Assembly (NCBI GenBank): GCA_033297205.1
Contig: MU859107.1
Location: forward strand, 124,001-188,000
Direction of reading: 5' to 3'
Origin: Pseudoneurospora amorphoporcata
Lineage: Eukaryota; Ascomycota; Sordariomycetes; Sordariales; Sordariaceae
DNA length: 64,000 bases
In this document: piece after piece, positions 34,401 to 44,374 of the stretch
Position numbering within the stretch: position 1 is the first letter of the stretch
Layout: each line of letters opens with the position of its first letter
The notes under the pieces: generated by a model
Database searches by the model: none
What the model saw: only the letters and a program-made list of their open reading frames with translations
What the model was told of the DNA's origin: nothing
Position numbers and translations under genes: made by a program

Positions 34401-34690
34401 CACTCAGACCTCCTCTACTTACCTACTTACTCATCCGTCATCAAGATCAAGCAACATCATCAGCTTCGAGCAAAGGGGAAATCACCTTCTCTTTGTTCCA
34501 TCGATACAACATCAAGCACCAGGCGTGCAACAACTATCTACCCTGGAGGGCACTCTCTAAAACCAACGACACTACTCGAACTCTGAGAAAGCTACACCTC
34601 TAGGAGCTTTTATAGTCCTTGACACCAAAAGTCAAACACAAAATACCATTATTTAACCCCATCCCAGACTCTCATCAACAACATCCGGTC
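31441..34690. other. Long intergenic region
   Basis: 3.25 kb between the methyltransferase and the small Ser-rich gene. All ORFs are short, overlap on both strands and match nothing. The last 320 bp hold a TATA box (34367-34374) and an ATG-free leader of the downstream gene. Confidence 0.5.
34367..34374 (+). promoter_or_regulatory. TATA box of the small Ser-rich gene
   Basis: TATATAAG, 317 bp upstream of the ATG at 34691. From about 34400 to the ATG the sequence has no ATG at all and is C/A-rich, as expected of a long 5' leader. Confidence 0.6.
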
Positions 34691-35098
34691 ATGAAGCGCT
34701 CTTCTTCTCGTGCCTCTGCCCCTTCGGCACTCAACATTAGCACCACCGGACCCGTCACAAGCCCTCCTACCTCACCTAAGTCCCCAGATAGCGTAAGCCG
34801 TGCTGATTTCCAAGTCTCTCGTCTCTCCGGTACTAACAAAACCCAACAGTACCACGAGATGAGGTTCTCTTATGACTCCGAGACGACAATGGCTCCCCGC
34901 AACAGCCGAAAGGACTCGGGGAACACCACAAACTCGGCAGACTCATCATCAAGGCCGCTAGGAAGATCCAAGTCACACAACAAGCACGTCAACGCACACA
35001 GCTACTGCGGACGACACTCGACCGAGTACCTATTTGGAGGCCACTCCATCAGGGACCTCTTGAGCAGCCTTAAGCACCGAAGGGACTCGCGGGAGTGA
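34691..35098 (+). CDS. Small Ser-rich protein of unknown function
   Basis: First ATG after an ATG-free leader. The frame is open without interruption for 135 residues, but a textbook intron sits inside it: 34793-34849, donor GTAAGC, branch ACTAAC, acceptor CAACAG, 57 nt. Splicing joins SPDS to YHEMRFSYDSETT and gives 116 residues; the spliced form is more likely. The N-terminal half is Ser/Thr/Pro-rich with SPxSP-like sites. The C-terminal part has a compact motif, HSYCGRHSTEYLFGGHSIRD, then a basic end (SSLKHRRDSRE). The motif looks conserved but I cannot name the family. There is no signal peptide or membrane span. The TATA box and long leader suggest regulated expression. A conidiation or stress role is possible but not shown. 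Confidence 0.75.
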   Translation: MKRSSSRASAPSALNISTTGPVTSPPTSPKSPDSVSRADFQVSRLSGTNKTQQYHEMRFSYDSETTMAPRNSRKDSGNTTNSADSSSRPLGRSKSHNKHVNAHSYCGRHSTEYLFGGHSIRDLLSSLKHRRDSRE

Positions 35099-36184
35099 TT
35101 CCGTCCTCATCATTCATGATTCTGGAAATGGAAAGAAGTACGAATACTCACTCACACTTCGGCTACGGTTCTCATCCTTTGCACTGGCTGGAACAGGTTG
35201 ATTGGGGGAACTTGATGCATACCAGCTCGTCTCGAACAAGGGAGATTGGAGGCTTTGGGAGGAAGAACTAAGGATATACCCATCTCATCTACGCTCAACG
35301 ATGACACGACAACACTTTTTTGTTAAGTTGCATGTAACAACACCTCTTGTATTTTTCTTTCTTCTGATTTGCGGGACGATACCAAGGAGTTAAGGGCTTA
35401 GGAAGAACAGATCTGGAGTTTGTGTGGTTTTGGCTATGGTTAATACCAGCTATGCTCGGGAAGTCAGGAAGGACAATATCAGGATGTTGGACTCTAGGAG
35501 CATTTAGGTACTGGGGACTGAAACTAAGAACAAGCATCAACAGCTTTCTTTTCATGGTCGGTTAACACGGCAAGATGCCACGAATGCCCAGTCCTGGGCG
35601 GCGACAATCGACGTCCGTTCTCTGGTGAGGATGATGGATGCCGAGACTTGAGCGGCGAAGAAGTTGATGCTCTGTGTGATTGTTAAGTACCCTTGTTTCA
35701 TCTATCTCATCATTGCGTGTATCATCTTGCTTAATTATCATTCTAGAAAATGCCATGAAATTGAACAATGCGTCTTTTCATCACATGTAAAGACTCATAA
35801 CCACCGGTCTAATCGACGGTTCAACAGACGTGGGTGGGTGATCGGCGTTCCAGACACCGGACCGCCGAAGGATGGTGGGCCCCGCGGAGTTAAAGCACCC
35901 CACAAGGAAGGAACCATTCAACCCCTGTCCGGACGCGCGAATCCGCCTGCCGCGGCCTCGTTCGGTCGGGTTTCTTTTGGGTGTCGAAAATTGTTGTCGT
36001 CCCCGCCGTCGGTAGCGGTTCCGTCTTGTTGGGGAATTTCCTCTCCACTCTGTACGTTCAGAAGAACATCGGATCATATTTCGACTTCTTCCCACATCCG
36101 CCAAGTCGAGTCCATTTATACGGACATCACCACGCCATTTATTGATACGACACAATAACGAGAAACGACAAACGACAGCAAACA
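35099..36184. other. Intergenic region, Ser-rich gene / phs1
   Basis: 1.09 kb holding the 3' untranslated region of the upstream gene and the phs1 promoter. No gene recognised. Confidence 0.55.
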
Positions 36185-36921
36185 ATGGCTGGCTCCGCTC
36201 TCCGCAAGGGCTACCTAGTCCTCTACAATGCCGCCTCGGCCGTCGCCTGGGCGATGATTCTCGTCCGCGTCGCGTCCGTCTACTCCGCCAACGGAGCGGG
36301 CGCTGTGCCGCTGGTCGTCGACGACTTTGCTCGCGTTACGCAGACTTTTGCTGTCATGGAGATTTTCCATGCTCTTACCGGTATGTCATACACCTCCCCT
36401 TCCATTTCCCAAACCTCCGCCCTCTATCCGTACGAAACGATAGCTAATATCCTTCTTTCGCTGTACGTAAAGGCATCGTCCCCGCCCCCCTCTTCACCAC
36501 CCTCATGCAAGTCGCCTCCCGCCTGATGCTCGTCTGGGGCATCTCCTACCCCTTCCCGCAGCTCAACATGTCGACCTGGTACAGCTCCATGCTTACGGCC
36601 TGGTCCACCACCGAGGTGATCCGCTACACCTACTTCGCGCTCAAGCAGTTCGACTTCATCCCCTACTTTTTGCACTGGTTGAGGTATAGCGCCTTCCTGG
36701 TTCTGTACCCCATGGGCATCAGCTCCGAGGTGGCCATGATCATCAAGGCGCTCGTGGGACCGGCCGATAAGCTCGCGACTTGGTACCCGTATGCGCTGGT
36801 GGCGGTGTTGCTGTCGTACATCCCCGGCTCGGTGATCCTGTATAGCCATATGTTGAGCCAGAGGAGGAAGCAGGTTGGTGGTGCTAAGGGCGCCGCTAAG
36901 AAGGCGAAGAAGAGCCAGTAA
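36185..36921 (+). CDS. phs1: Very-long-chain 3-hydroxyacyl-CoA dehydratase (Phs1)
   Basis: Two exons, 36185-36380 and 36473-36921, encode 214 residues; the intron (GTATGT...GTAAAG) joins FHALT to GIVPAPLFTT. It is an ER multi-span enzyme that removes water from 3-hydroxyacyl-CoA in the third step of the fatty-acid elongation cycle. YLVLYNAASAVAWAMIL is the first span; LLVWGISYP-like RLMLVWGISYPFPQ and WSTTEVIRYTYFALKQF are family hallmarks. The catalytic pair corresponds to Tyr144 and Glu151 in VLYPMGISSEVAM, with the same seven-residue spacing as yeast Tyr149/Glu156. The Lys-rich C-terminus ends KKSQ, a KKXX dilysine ER-retrieval signal. Confidence 0.95.
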
Positions 36922-37230
36922 GGGTTATATCCTCTGAATTGTGATGGGTGGTTGGAAGGAGAGAATGGCCTCGGCTATGGATGGCTTGGCGTGCGGCTTA
37001 TGCTTACAGCCTGCCCGCCCTTGCTGTTGGAGTGCTATGGTTACGCTGTATGATCTTTACAAGTCAGGGCACTTCGGCTGCGGATTGAGCGGTCGAGGTT
37101 TACTGGGGGAACATACGTACTACTTGCAAAGAGCTCTGGAGATGTATAGATTATGATAGACGTATTATGATGGGATAAACAAAAAGACTTGGGGTATTAG
37201 ATAGAAGGTTACGGTTCTTAAGATCCGCTC
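36922..37230. other. Convergent intergenic region, phs1 / lipase
   Basis: 309 bp of presumed 3' untranslated sequence; nothing else seen. Confidence 0.55.
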
Positions 37231-38654
37231 TTACGCACGAATGACACCACCGTTGCTGCTTTCGTACCAATCGTTCTGCAACCACTTGACAATCATGTCT
37301 CTAGCATCATGGGCCATCTTCGTGTGGCCAGGGTTGTCCTTTAAGTCGAACATGGCTACAAAAAGAGTGTCATTACTCGCTTCACGTATGAAGACTTGCT
37401 CCAACAGATTGGGAGGGGTGCACTTACAGATATGCGCCGTCACCTCGTCCATAGCCTTATTGTTGATGGCCTCCCTCCAGTCCCCAGCGGGATCCTTCTT
37501 AGGCAAGACGCAAAACGTCCGTTCATTGCCCATCACGGTCCCAACCATGCTCACTTCCTTTGACCCTGCGGCCCGTCCCAGCCGGGTATAGAAGTTCCCG
37601 AATCCAACACCAAGGTCTTTGTTGAGCCGCACCATGTACGCCACACGACGTCGCAGCTCCTCCCTTCTATAAAGCACACCCACAAACTCGAGATGTGACG
37701 TCGCCCAGCTCACGCTCTGCGTAATCTGATCTCGATTGTAATACGCCGCCGCTCCACCAGCCACCGCAGCAGCCGCAGCGCCCGCAACCATGGCGATCTT
37801 GCCCCAGTTGCCCCATGCGCTGCCATTACTATTCTGCTGCCCGTCCTCCTTCTTCGCCGGTGCAGGCAAAGCGGCTACCTGTCTTTTCTGCGTCGTCGCG
37901 TTCGATTGTGCCTGCCCTCCCTTCGCTCCAAATAAGCTTGTTAAGGTGCCCAATTGCGACAGCGCCGCCGAAGCCGTCGCATAGTGGCCCTCGACGCCAT
38001 GGGCAAAAACGGCGGGCGAAATGCCCAGGTAAGGTGTGTCGAAGCCGAGGACGCCCTGGATGTAAGGGAACATGAGCGAGTTAGGGCTCGGTGGCCGGTG
38101 GAGGGGCGCGGAGTTGGCGGTGCGATGCTCCAGCTTCGGGTCCTCGACGGCCGGGTCGGTGCTGCCGTGGATGGGCTTGTCGGAGGAGAGCTCGATGGCG
38201 GTTTCGGCGGCGACGATGCCGCCCATGGAGTGGCCGACTAGGATGACGCGGACTGAAGGGTCGATGGTCGGTGAGGAGGTGCCGGCGGCGACTTCGAGAT
38301 CGATGACTTTGTTCATGAGCCTGTGATGGTGGGGATGTTAGTGGCTGTTCAGGCATGTGATAAGCGATGGGATACTGTCGATGAGCAACATACCAATCTC
38401 GAAATCGCCCTACGCACTCGCCCAAGTCTCCTCGAGTCTCATATTTGGGGTATACGACGACATTGACGTTTATTTTGGGGAGGTCGGCCGCGACAAGCTG
38501 GCGGAGGTGCTCAGTGAAGGCATAGTTGTCGCCAAAGGTCGACTCACCCCCCTTTACACGATAAGGTTAGTTTGATGTGTTTGCTAGAGCGTCCCATAAT
38601 GATCAGACATACCTTGAAGCCGTGGATGAAGCAGAGAAGTAATGTCTTCTTCAT
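37231..38654 (-). CDS. DUF676-like alpha/beta-hydrolase (putative lipase)
   Basis: Four exons, 38654-38613, 38551-38394, 38320-37428 and 37355-37231, encode 405 residues. Splicing joins CFIHGFK to GGESTFGDNYAF, FRDW to LMNKVIDLE, and VTAHIS to MFDLKDNPGHTKM. The third intron (37427-37356, GTAAGT...TTGTAG) is 72 nt and keeps the frame open if retained, but the spliced join fits the family better. HGFKGG and the nucleophile elbow VGHSMGG (Ser near 98) mark the hydrolase fold; GFDTPYLGISPAVF is typical of fungal DUF676 proteins. A long insert follows with the Ala-rich hydrophobic stretch MVAGAAAAAVAGGAAAYY, a possible membrane segment. The Asp and His of the triad cannot be placed with confidence, and the substrate is unknown (lipid ester is the usual guess). 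Confidence 0.87.
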
Positions 38655-39936
38655 CTTTCCCCATTGAGACTGAACAAAGTGGTGCGAAGAGGATGTAGGA
38701 GAGGTTCCACTTGAGGAAATGCGACATTTGCCCGGCTGTCACCATCGTCACTTGCAGGGGGCCTGCAGGGCCAATGTGGGGGCGGGGCCGCCCATGGAAG
38801 GGCCTCCAGGGGAATGCTCCCAGTGGATGCATGGACGCCCGGTCTCGAGTTCCGGCCCTTGGGCCAGAATCCCGTCTTCCAGGATTCGAACTTCCCAAGT
38901 TCCTGTCCTGTCATCTATCATCCAAGTCCATCTTCCGTTTATTTTCGACCATCAGACCTAGACTTTGACGGAAGCATGTAAACCAAGTATAGTAGCAGCG
39001 GCATTATCCTTGACATAGGTATATCATATCATGGATTGTATAACATGGCACCTGGAGGTTGAGGCTCAGTATTTGCATGCTGGGGGCAATATATCCTGCG
39101 AACATTGGACCATTCTGCGAACCCATTTATATATGGAAAACGAAATACTCGGATACGAAGTGTTCATGGGCTGACATACCTAAGGTAGGTACCTATATCC
39201 GCTGGGCGGAGTTTCTTCGTGGGCCTCGTTCTTTTGAGGAGGACCTTCCTCTAAGCCAACAAACCAACAAGCCAACCTAAGTCTACATAATGATACCTAC
39301 CTACCCATCTCGGGTATTATGGTGGAGGTGCCTAAGTACATACTTGACCTTTAGTGGAGATCATTCCGTCTGAATGCGGGTCCAAGGGATGGAGGTTTGT
39401 TGGCGATTCCTGCAGGTTGCATTCCACTTTGCAATGTCCGGCTCTGGGTGATTGGGAGTCCGTGCTCAGCGTACCCCAGGCTGAACCAAGACGCGCCGAG
39501 TCGGCGACGTGCTTTTTCTCTTTTGCAACAAACGCAACCCCTTCATCCCTCCCCATCAATTGCCCTGCCTGGTTTCGGCTTCTCCGACTGCCCCAGGGCC
39601 AATACCACAATCAATCAACTATTCGGCATCACAATCATTCGAATCGACAAAAAGCACAGCATATCATGACCTGAGAGTTCTTTGACTTCGTGGAGCTACT
39701 CGGTTCCTTCTGGTCATCAACCCCATCATAGACTTGTTCAAAACTCCGTTCATTTTCCATCTTTGCCAGTCAGCGTTTTCTCCCTGCGCTTGCGCCTCTC
39801 TCTTTTTGCGTGCGCGATCCAGTATCCCTCTCGTCCCGAGCAGCGTCATCATCAGCCCTGCACGACATCTTCCATCTTCCATACTCCAACCGGCGCACCC
39901 AGCACGCTTCCTCGTCCCACCGCGCTTCGTGCCACC
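38655..39936. other. Divergent intergenic region, lipase / poly(A) polymerase
   Basis: 1.28 kb. An AGGTACCT palindrome lies at 39187-39194. After an isolated ATG-ACC-TGA at 39666 there is no further ATG until the poly(A) polymerase start, which fits a 5' leader. No gene recognised. Confidence 0.55.
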
Positions 39937-41884
39937 ATGTCGAACCCCGAACATACCTTGGGCGTAACGCCTCCTATCTCGACCGCGCTGCCTACCGATT
40001 CCGAGAAACGACAGACCGACGCCCTTCTCAAAGAGCTGCGCGCGCAGGGCACCTTCGAAAGTCAGGCCGAAACTGACAAGAGATGGGCGGTGCTCGCAGA
40101 CCTCCAGCGCATTACTAATGAATTTGTGAAGAGGGCCGCCCAGGAAAGTGAGCCGCACAATTCCATCCTGATTCGCGACGCTCGAGGCAGAATCTTTACA
40201 TATGGCAGCTTTCGCTTGGGTGTGTATGGGCCGGGATCCGATATCGATACCCTCGTCGTCGTACCGAAGTACGTTACTGTAAAGCAATACTTCGAGATTT
40301 TCCCCAAGCTTCTCGAGGAAATGGCTCCCCCTGGCGCCATAACCGACCTGACCCCAGTACCCGAGGCTTTCGTTCCCATCATCAAGTTTGAGTACTCAGG
40401 CATCAGCATCGATCTCATCTTCTGTTCAATTCAGAGCCTTCGTCAACTTCCCGACGACAAGGAGTGGAATTTGAACAACAACAACCTCCTGCGCGGCCTA
40501 TCCGAAAACGAGGTGCGCTCGCTCAACGGAACACGCGTAACCGACGAGATCCTTGCGCTGGTCCCGGAAGAGAAAACGTTCAAGCTTGCACTTCGCGCCA
40601 TCAAGCTCTGGGCTCAGAGAAGGGCTATCTATGCCAATATTATGGGCTATCCTGGTGGTGTGGCTTGGGCTATGCTGGTCGCCAGAGTATGCCAACTCTA
40701 TCCGAAGGCGACTGGTGCTGTCGTTGTCAGGAAGTTCTTCACCATTATGCTCAACTGGCCGTGGCCGCTTCCGGTTCTTCTGAAGAATATCGAATACAAC
40801 CAGTCCATTACGCGTGTAGCGGTGTGGAATCCCAAGGTAAGTCATTCCCTCAATATTGTCGCGCTGATGTCTCACCACAGACTAGATATACCCGAGTGAT
40901 CGCAATCACAAGATGCCCATCATCACCCCGTCATACCCTTCCATGTGCGCGACACACAACGTTGGAAGGTCTTCAATGGCGGTGATTCAACAGGAGCTGG
41001 AGCGCGGGGTGCAGATTGCCGAAGAGATCATGTTGGGCAAAAGGCCTTGGAAAGATCTGTTCGAGAAACACACCTTTTTCACCAATGGCTTCAAGTTTTA
41101 CCTGACAGTCATTTCATCTGGCAGGACCAAAGAGGCGCAGAATACCTGGTCTGGTTTCGTCGAGTCAAGAGTGCGTGTTTTGGTCCAGAAGCTTGAGCTG
41201 CATCCTTCCATTGCCCTTGCACGCCCCTTCAACAAAGGTTACGACAGAGTGCACCGATGCAAGACAGATGCTCAGGTCGAAGAGATCCAAACCGGAAACC
41301 TCTCATACATGGTCAAGCCGACGGATACAGCCACGAATGGGAACGCCAAGAACGAAAGCAAAGTTGAGGTCAAGGCGGAGATCAAGACGGAGGACGGTGT
41401 TGCCCCGGATCCGGCTGTGCCGGCTGTGAAGGAAGAACCGAACGACGTGGTACATTTAGGAACGGTACCTCTTAAGCCTGAGGAGACGCGCATAAAGCCC
41501 GAGGCCAAAGACGAAGACCATGACAAAGTTAAGCTGGCGGATATACCGGAGAAGGAGCCGGAGATTGAGATATATACCACTAACCATTACATCGGTCTGC
41601 AGCTGGTGGAGAAGGCTAAGTCTTTGGATCTGTCCAGAGAAGTGGACGACTTCAAGGCAATGTGCACTTCGAACGACATCTTCAAAGCAGAGTTGATGGG
41701 ATTGACTATCCAGCACGTTAGGAATTTCGATCTCCCCGATGACGTTTTCGAGCCTGGAGAGACGAAGCCTGTGAAGCCGGTTAAGAAGAAGAAGCGTATG
41801 GCAGAGGGCGATCCCGCGAACGGCCCAATGGCTAAACGGCAACAGATGGCGACCGCGCCACCGCCCATTAAGAGCGAACACTGA
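39937..41884 (+). CDS. pap1: Nuclear poly(A) polymerase
   Basis: Two exons, 39937-40836 and 40886-41884, encode 632 residues; the 49-nt intron (GTAAGT...GACTAG) joins AVWNPK to IYPSDRNHKMPIITP. The start sits in a strong context (GCCACCATG). The nucleotidyltransferase core has GSFRLGVYGPGSDIDTLVVV with metal-binding Asp102 and Asp104, and ISIDLIF with Asp159, matching the yeast catalytic triad. The middle and RNA-binding domains follow (YPSMCATHNVGRSSMAVI, FFTNGFKFYLTV). The C-terminus is a long acidic Lys/Glu tail (about residues 440-510) and a basic KPVKKKKRMAEGD nuclear-localisation-like stretch. It adds poly(A) tails after 3'-end cleavage in the nucleus. The tail is longer than in yeast Pap1 (568 residues). 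Confidence 0.95.
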
Positions 41885-42453
41885 TAGGAGGATACAAAGA
41901 CGGGTCTTTGTTGGCGGGTACGAAGAAATTAGTTGCTACATGCGAGCAGTATCACGCGCGAGGCGTAGAGAAATGTATCTAAGATAGAGTTGCTAAATCT
42001 GCTAGACTAATAAATTTAGTTTTTCGGGGCACAAGTGCCCCATCAACTAAGCCCAAGTCCCATCATGTAAAGGTCTTTGTATTAGTGACTTGTATATTCT
42101 TCTTGCCTTCATTAAAAAATGTATCACTGGCTCCCTTGCTTTGTCAATTGCTTCTGTTAGTAAATTTGGGTTGCTAGTTGTCCTTGGGGAAAACGCCATA
42201 TGCACCTCAATATGTCAACGTCGAAATGTCAGCAGCCAATCATGCTTGCACGTTGCCCCTGTAGATCGTCGCATGTCCTCCAATATTTACACCGTAACAC
42301 GCGTTTTGGTAATCTCAACCCAACATCTCACCGAGGACTCGAGGAGAAAACCTCCTCACAAGTACTTTGGTCGTGTAAACTCATACGAAGTACCTGAGTC
42401 AAGATTCGAGGAACCATAACCACACAACACCTCCCACCCGATATGCCGCAATA
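41885..42453. other. Intergenic region, poly(A) polymerase / PI-PLC-like gene
   Basis: 569 bp, A+T-rich on the left, presumed 3' untranslated region then promoter. No gene recognised. Confidence 0.55.
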
Positions 42454-44282
42454 ATGCACCGAGAACCAAAGCCCAGTCGGGCGATCCTCTCCGCGCCCTT
42501 TCCTCCGAGTCCTCCTCATCTTCCCTCACCGGCAGTGGCAGCGTCATCCACACCCTCATCGTCACGTTCACCACGGCGCTTCAAGCACTTCCGCAGCCTC
42601 CTACCCACAACAACAACCTCCTACCGCGCGGTCCTCAGCTCCGTCTGCATCATGGCCGTCCTATTCTGGGTCGTCCATCTTCTCTTCTTCTCTCTCTTCC
42701 CAGATTTCACCACCGGCAACCCCTCAACATCACCATCATCGCCAATACCACCACCCTCATCACCACAAGAAGAACCCTCAGTAGCCGACCTGGCCCTGCA
42801 AAAGATCCTCAAAGACAGCCGCCAAATCCTCGGCCCCTTCCCCTCCTCCTTCAACAAATCCGCCGCCGCCAAGCGTCGCGCCCAATGGATGACGCCACTG
42901 CCCGATTCCCTCCCGCTGACTTCGCTGAAAGCCATCCCGGGGACGCACGACAGCGCAACATGGAATTTCACTCAAGCGACAAGGGATGTGATACCGAGTA
43001 ACCCCTCTTACTTGCCGGCTGACTGGTTTCGGTGTCAGAAGAAGAGCATTGTGGAGAGTTTGGAGGCTGGAATCAGGTTCTTTGATTTGAGGTATGCGGC
43101 GCTTGAAGATGGTGGTACGAAGGGGGAGGAAGGGATGAGGTTGGTATTTTGGCATAAGATGGCGTTGTTGAGTGAGGTGGCGACGGTGGAGGATGTGTTG
43201 TTTGGGTTTTATGGGTGGTTGGAAACGAGGGGAAAGGGGGAGACGGTGTTGATTAGTTTGCAGTATGAGGTGGGTTTTTCTTTTCTTTTCTTTCTGCTTG
43301 GGGAGGGGGGTGGTGGTGGTGATGTTGGTGATGATGGCCTTGGGCTTGCTGGTCTTGAATATTTATAGCCAGGTTTGGTTATGAGTTAAACAAAAGGGGC
43401 CATCATCTCCGTCATCACCATCCTCTCTCATACACTCACCACCCACTTCCTTCCCTACACCATCACCTCTCCTATCAAGGAAACTCAGACAAACTAAGCT
43501 AACAACCCATCCAGCACCCAACCCGCTCCAAAGCCTCCAACACCCCGCAAGTCCAACGCCTCCTGCACTCCACGCTCACCACCTCCGCCGCCCGCCGCTT
43601 CATCTACCCCTCTCACTCCTTGCCACCAACACTCGGCCACGCCCGCGGTAAAATCGTCCTCCTCAAACGCTTCGAACTACCCGACTTGTCTCTCGATCAA
43701 CAACTTGCCGTGCCAGGACTTAACTTTTCTCCCTCGATATGGCCGGAGAATAACAAAGGGTTTGAGCTGGTTTATAACCAACTTGACCTTGGCCCAGGTG
43801 AGGGAGAAGGAAAGAAAATAAATGAGACGGCGTACATAGAAGATTACTTCGAACCCAACGACCTACCAAACAAGATGAATGGAAGCGTGGAGGAGAATGT
43901 GGCAGCGAAGTGGGAGGCTGTGGAGGAGCATCTGAGGAGTGCTGCTGCTGCTTCCCAGACAAGTGAGGGGGAGGATGATGGGCTGTGGATTACGTTTACT
44001 TCGGGGGAGCATGTGTTGAATGAACCGAATATTACGCCCGAGGTTATGGCGCTTGGGCCGGAGGAGCAACGGCGAGGGCAACCGGCCCGTAAGGTAGATG
44101 GTGGTAAGGGTGGGGGTCGGGGTGGGACGGTAAAGGGGGGAGTTAATGAGAAGTTGTTGGGGTTGTTGAAGGAGGGTGGACCGGATGGGCTGAAGGGGAA
44201 GAGGTTGGGGGTTGTGGTGATGGATTTTTGGGAGATGGAAGGCGAGGGGGATTTGATTGGGGCACTGTTGGGTCTGGACTGA
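42454..44282 (+). CDS. Membrane-anchored PI-PLC X-domain protein
   Basis: Two exons, 42454-43269 and 43515-44282, encode 527 residues. The intron is long (245 nt, GTGGGT...ATCCAG) and joins ISLQYE to HPTRSKASNTPQVQ. Residues 1-57 are a Pro/Ser-rich cytosolic tail, about 58-82 a single membrane span (SVCIMAVLFWVVHLLFF), then a Pro/Ser linker and the catalytic domain. IPGTHDSATW gives the first catalytic His (165), GIRFFDLRY follows, and VFWHKMALL carries a second His (234). These are the signatures of bacterial-type phosphatidylinositol phospholipase C X domains, which need no calcium. A Gly-rich insert is present near the C-terminus. The type II topology suggests action on GPI or inositol lipids in a lumen or at the surface. 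Catalytic activity is inferred only. Confidence 0.85.
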
Positions 44283-44374
44283 TGGTTAGATAGACGCTTA
44301 GGGTAGCAATCGCCTTCTCTGCTTCATCCTAACTTTCGCCTTGAACATTCCTGTTGTTGCTACATCTAGACCGA
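44283..44374. other. Very short convergent intergenic gap
   Basis: Only 92 bp separate the stop codons of the PI-PLC-like gene and dml1, so their 3' untranslated regions almost certainly overlap as antisense transcripts. Confidence 0.6.
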
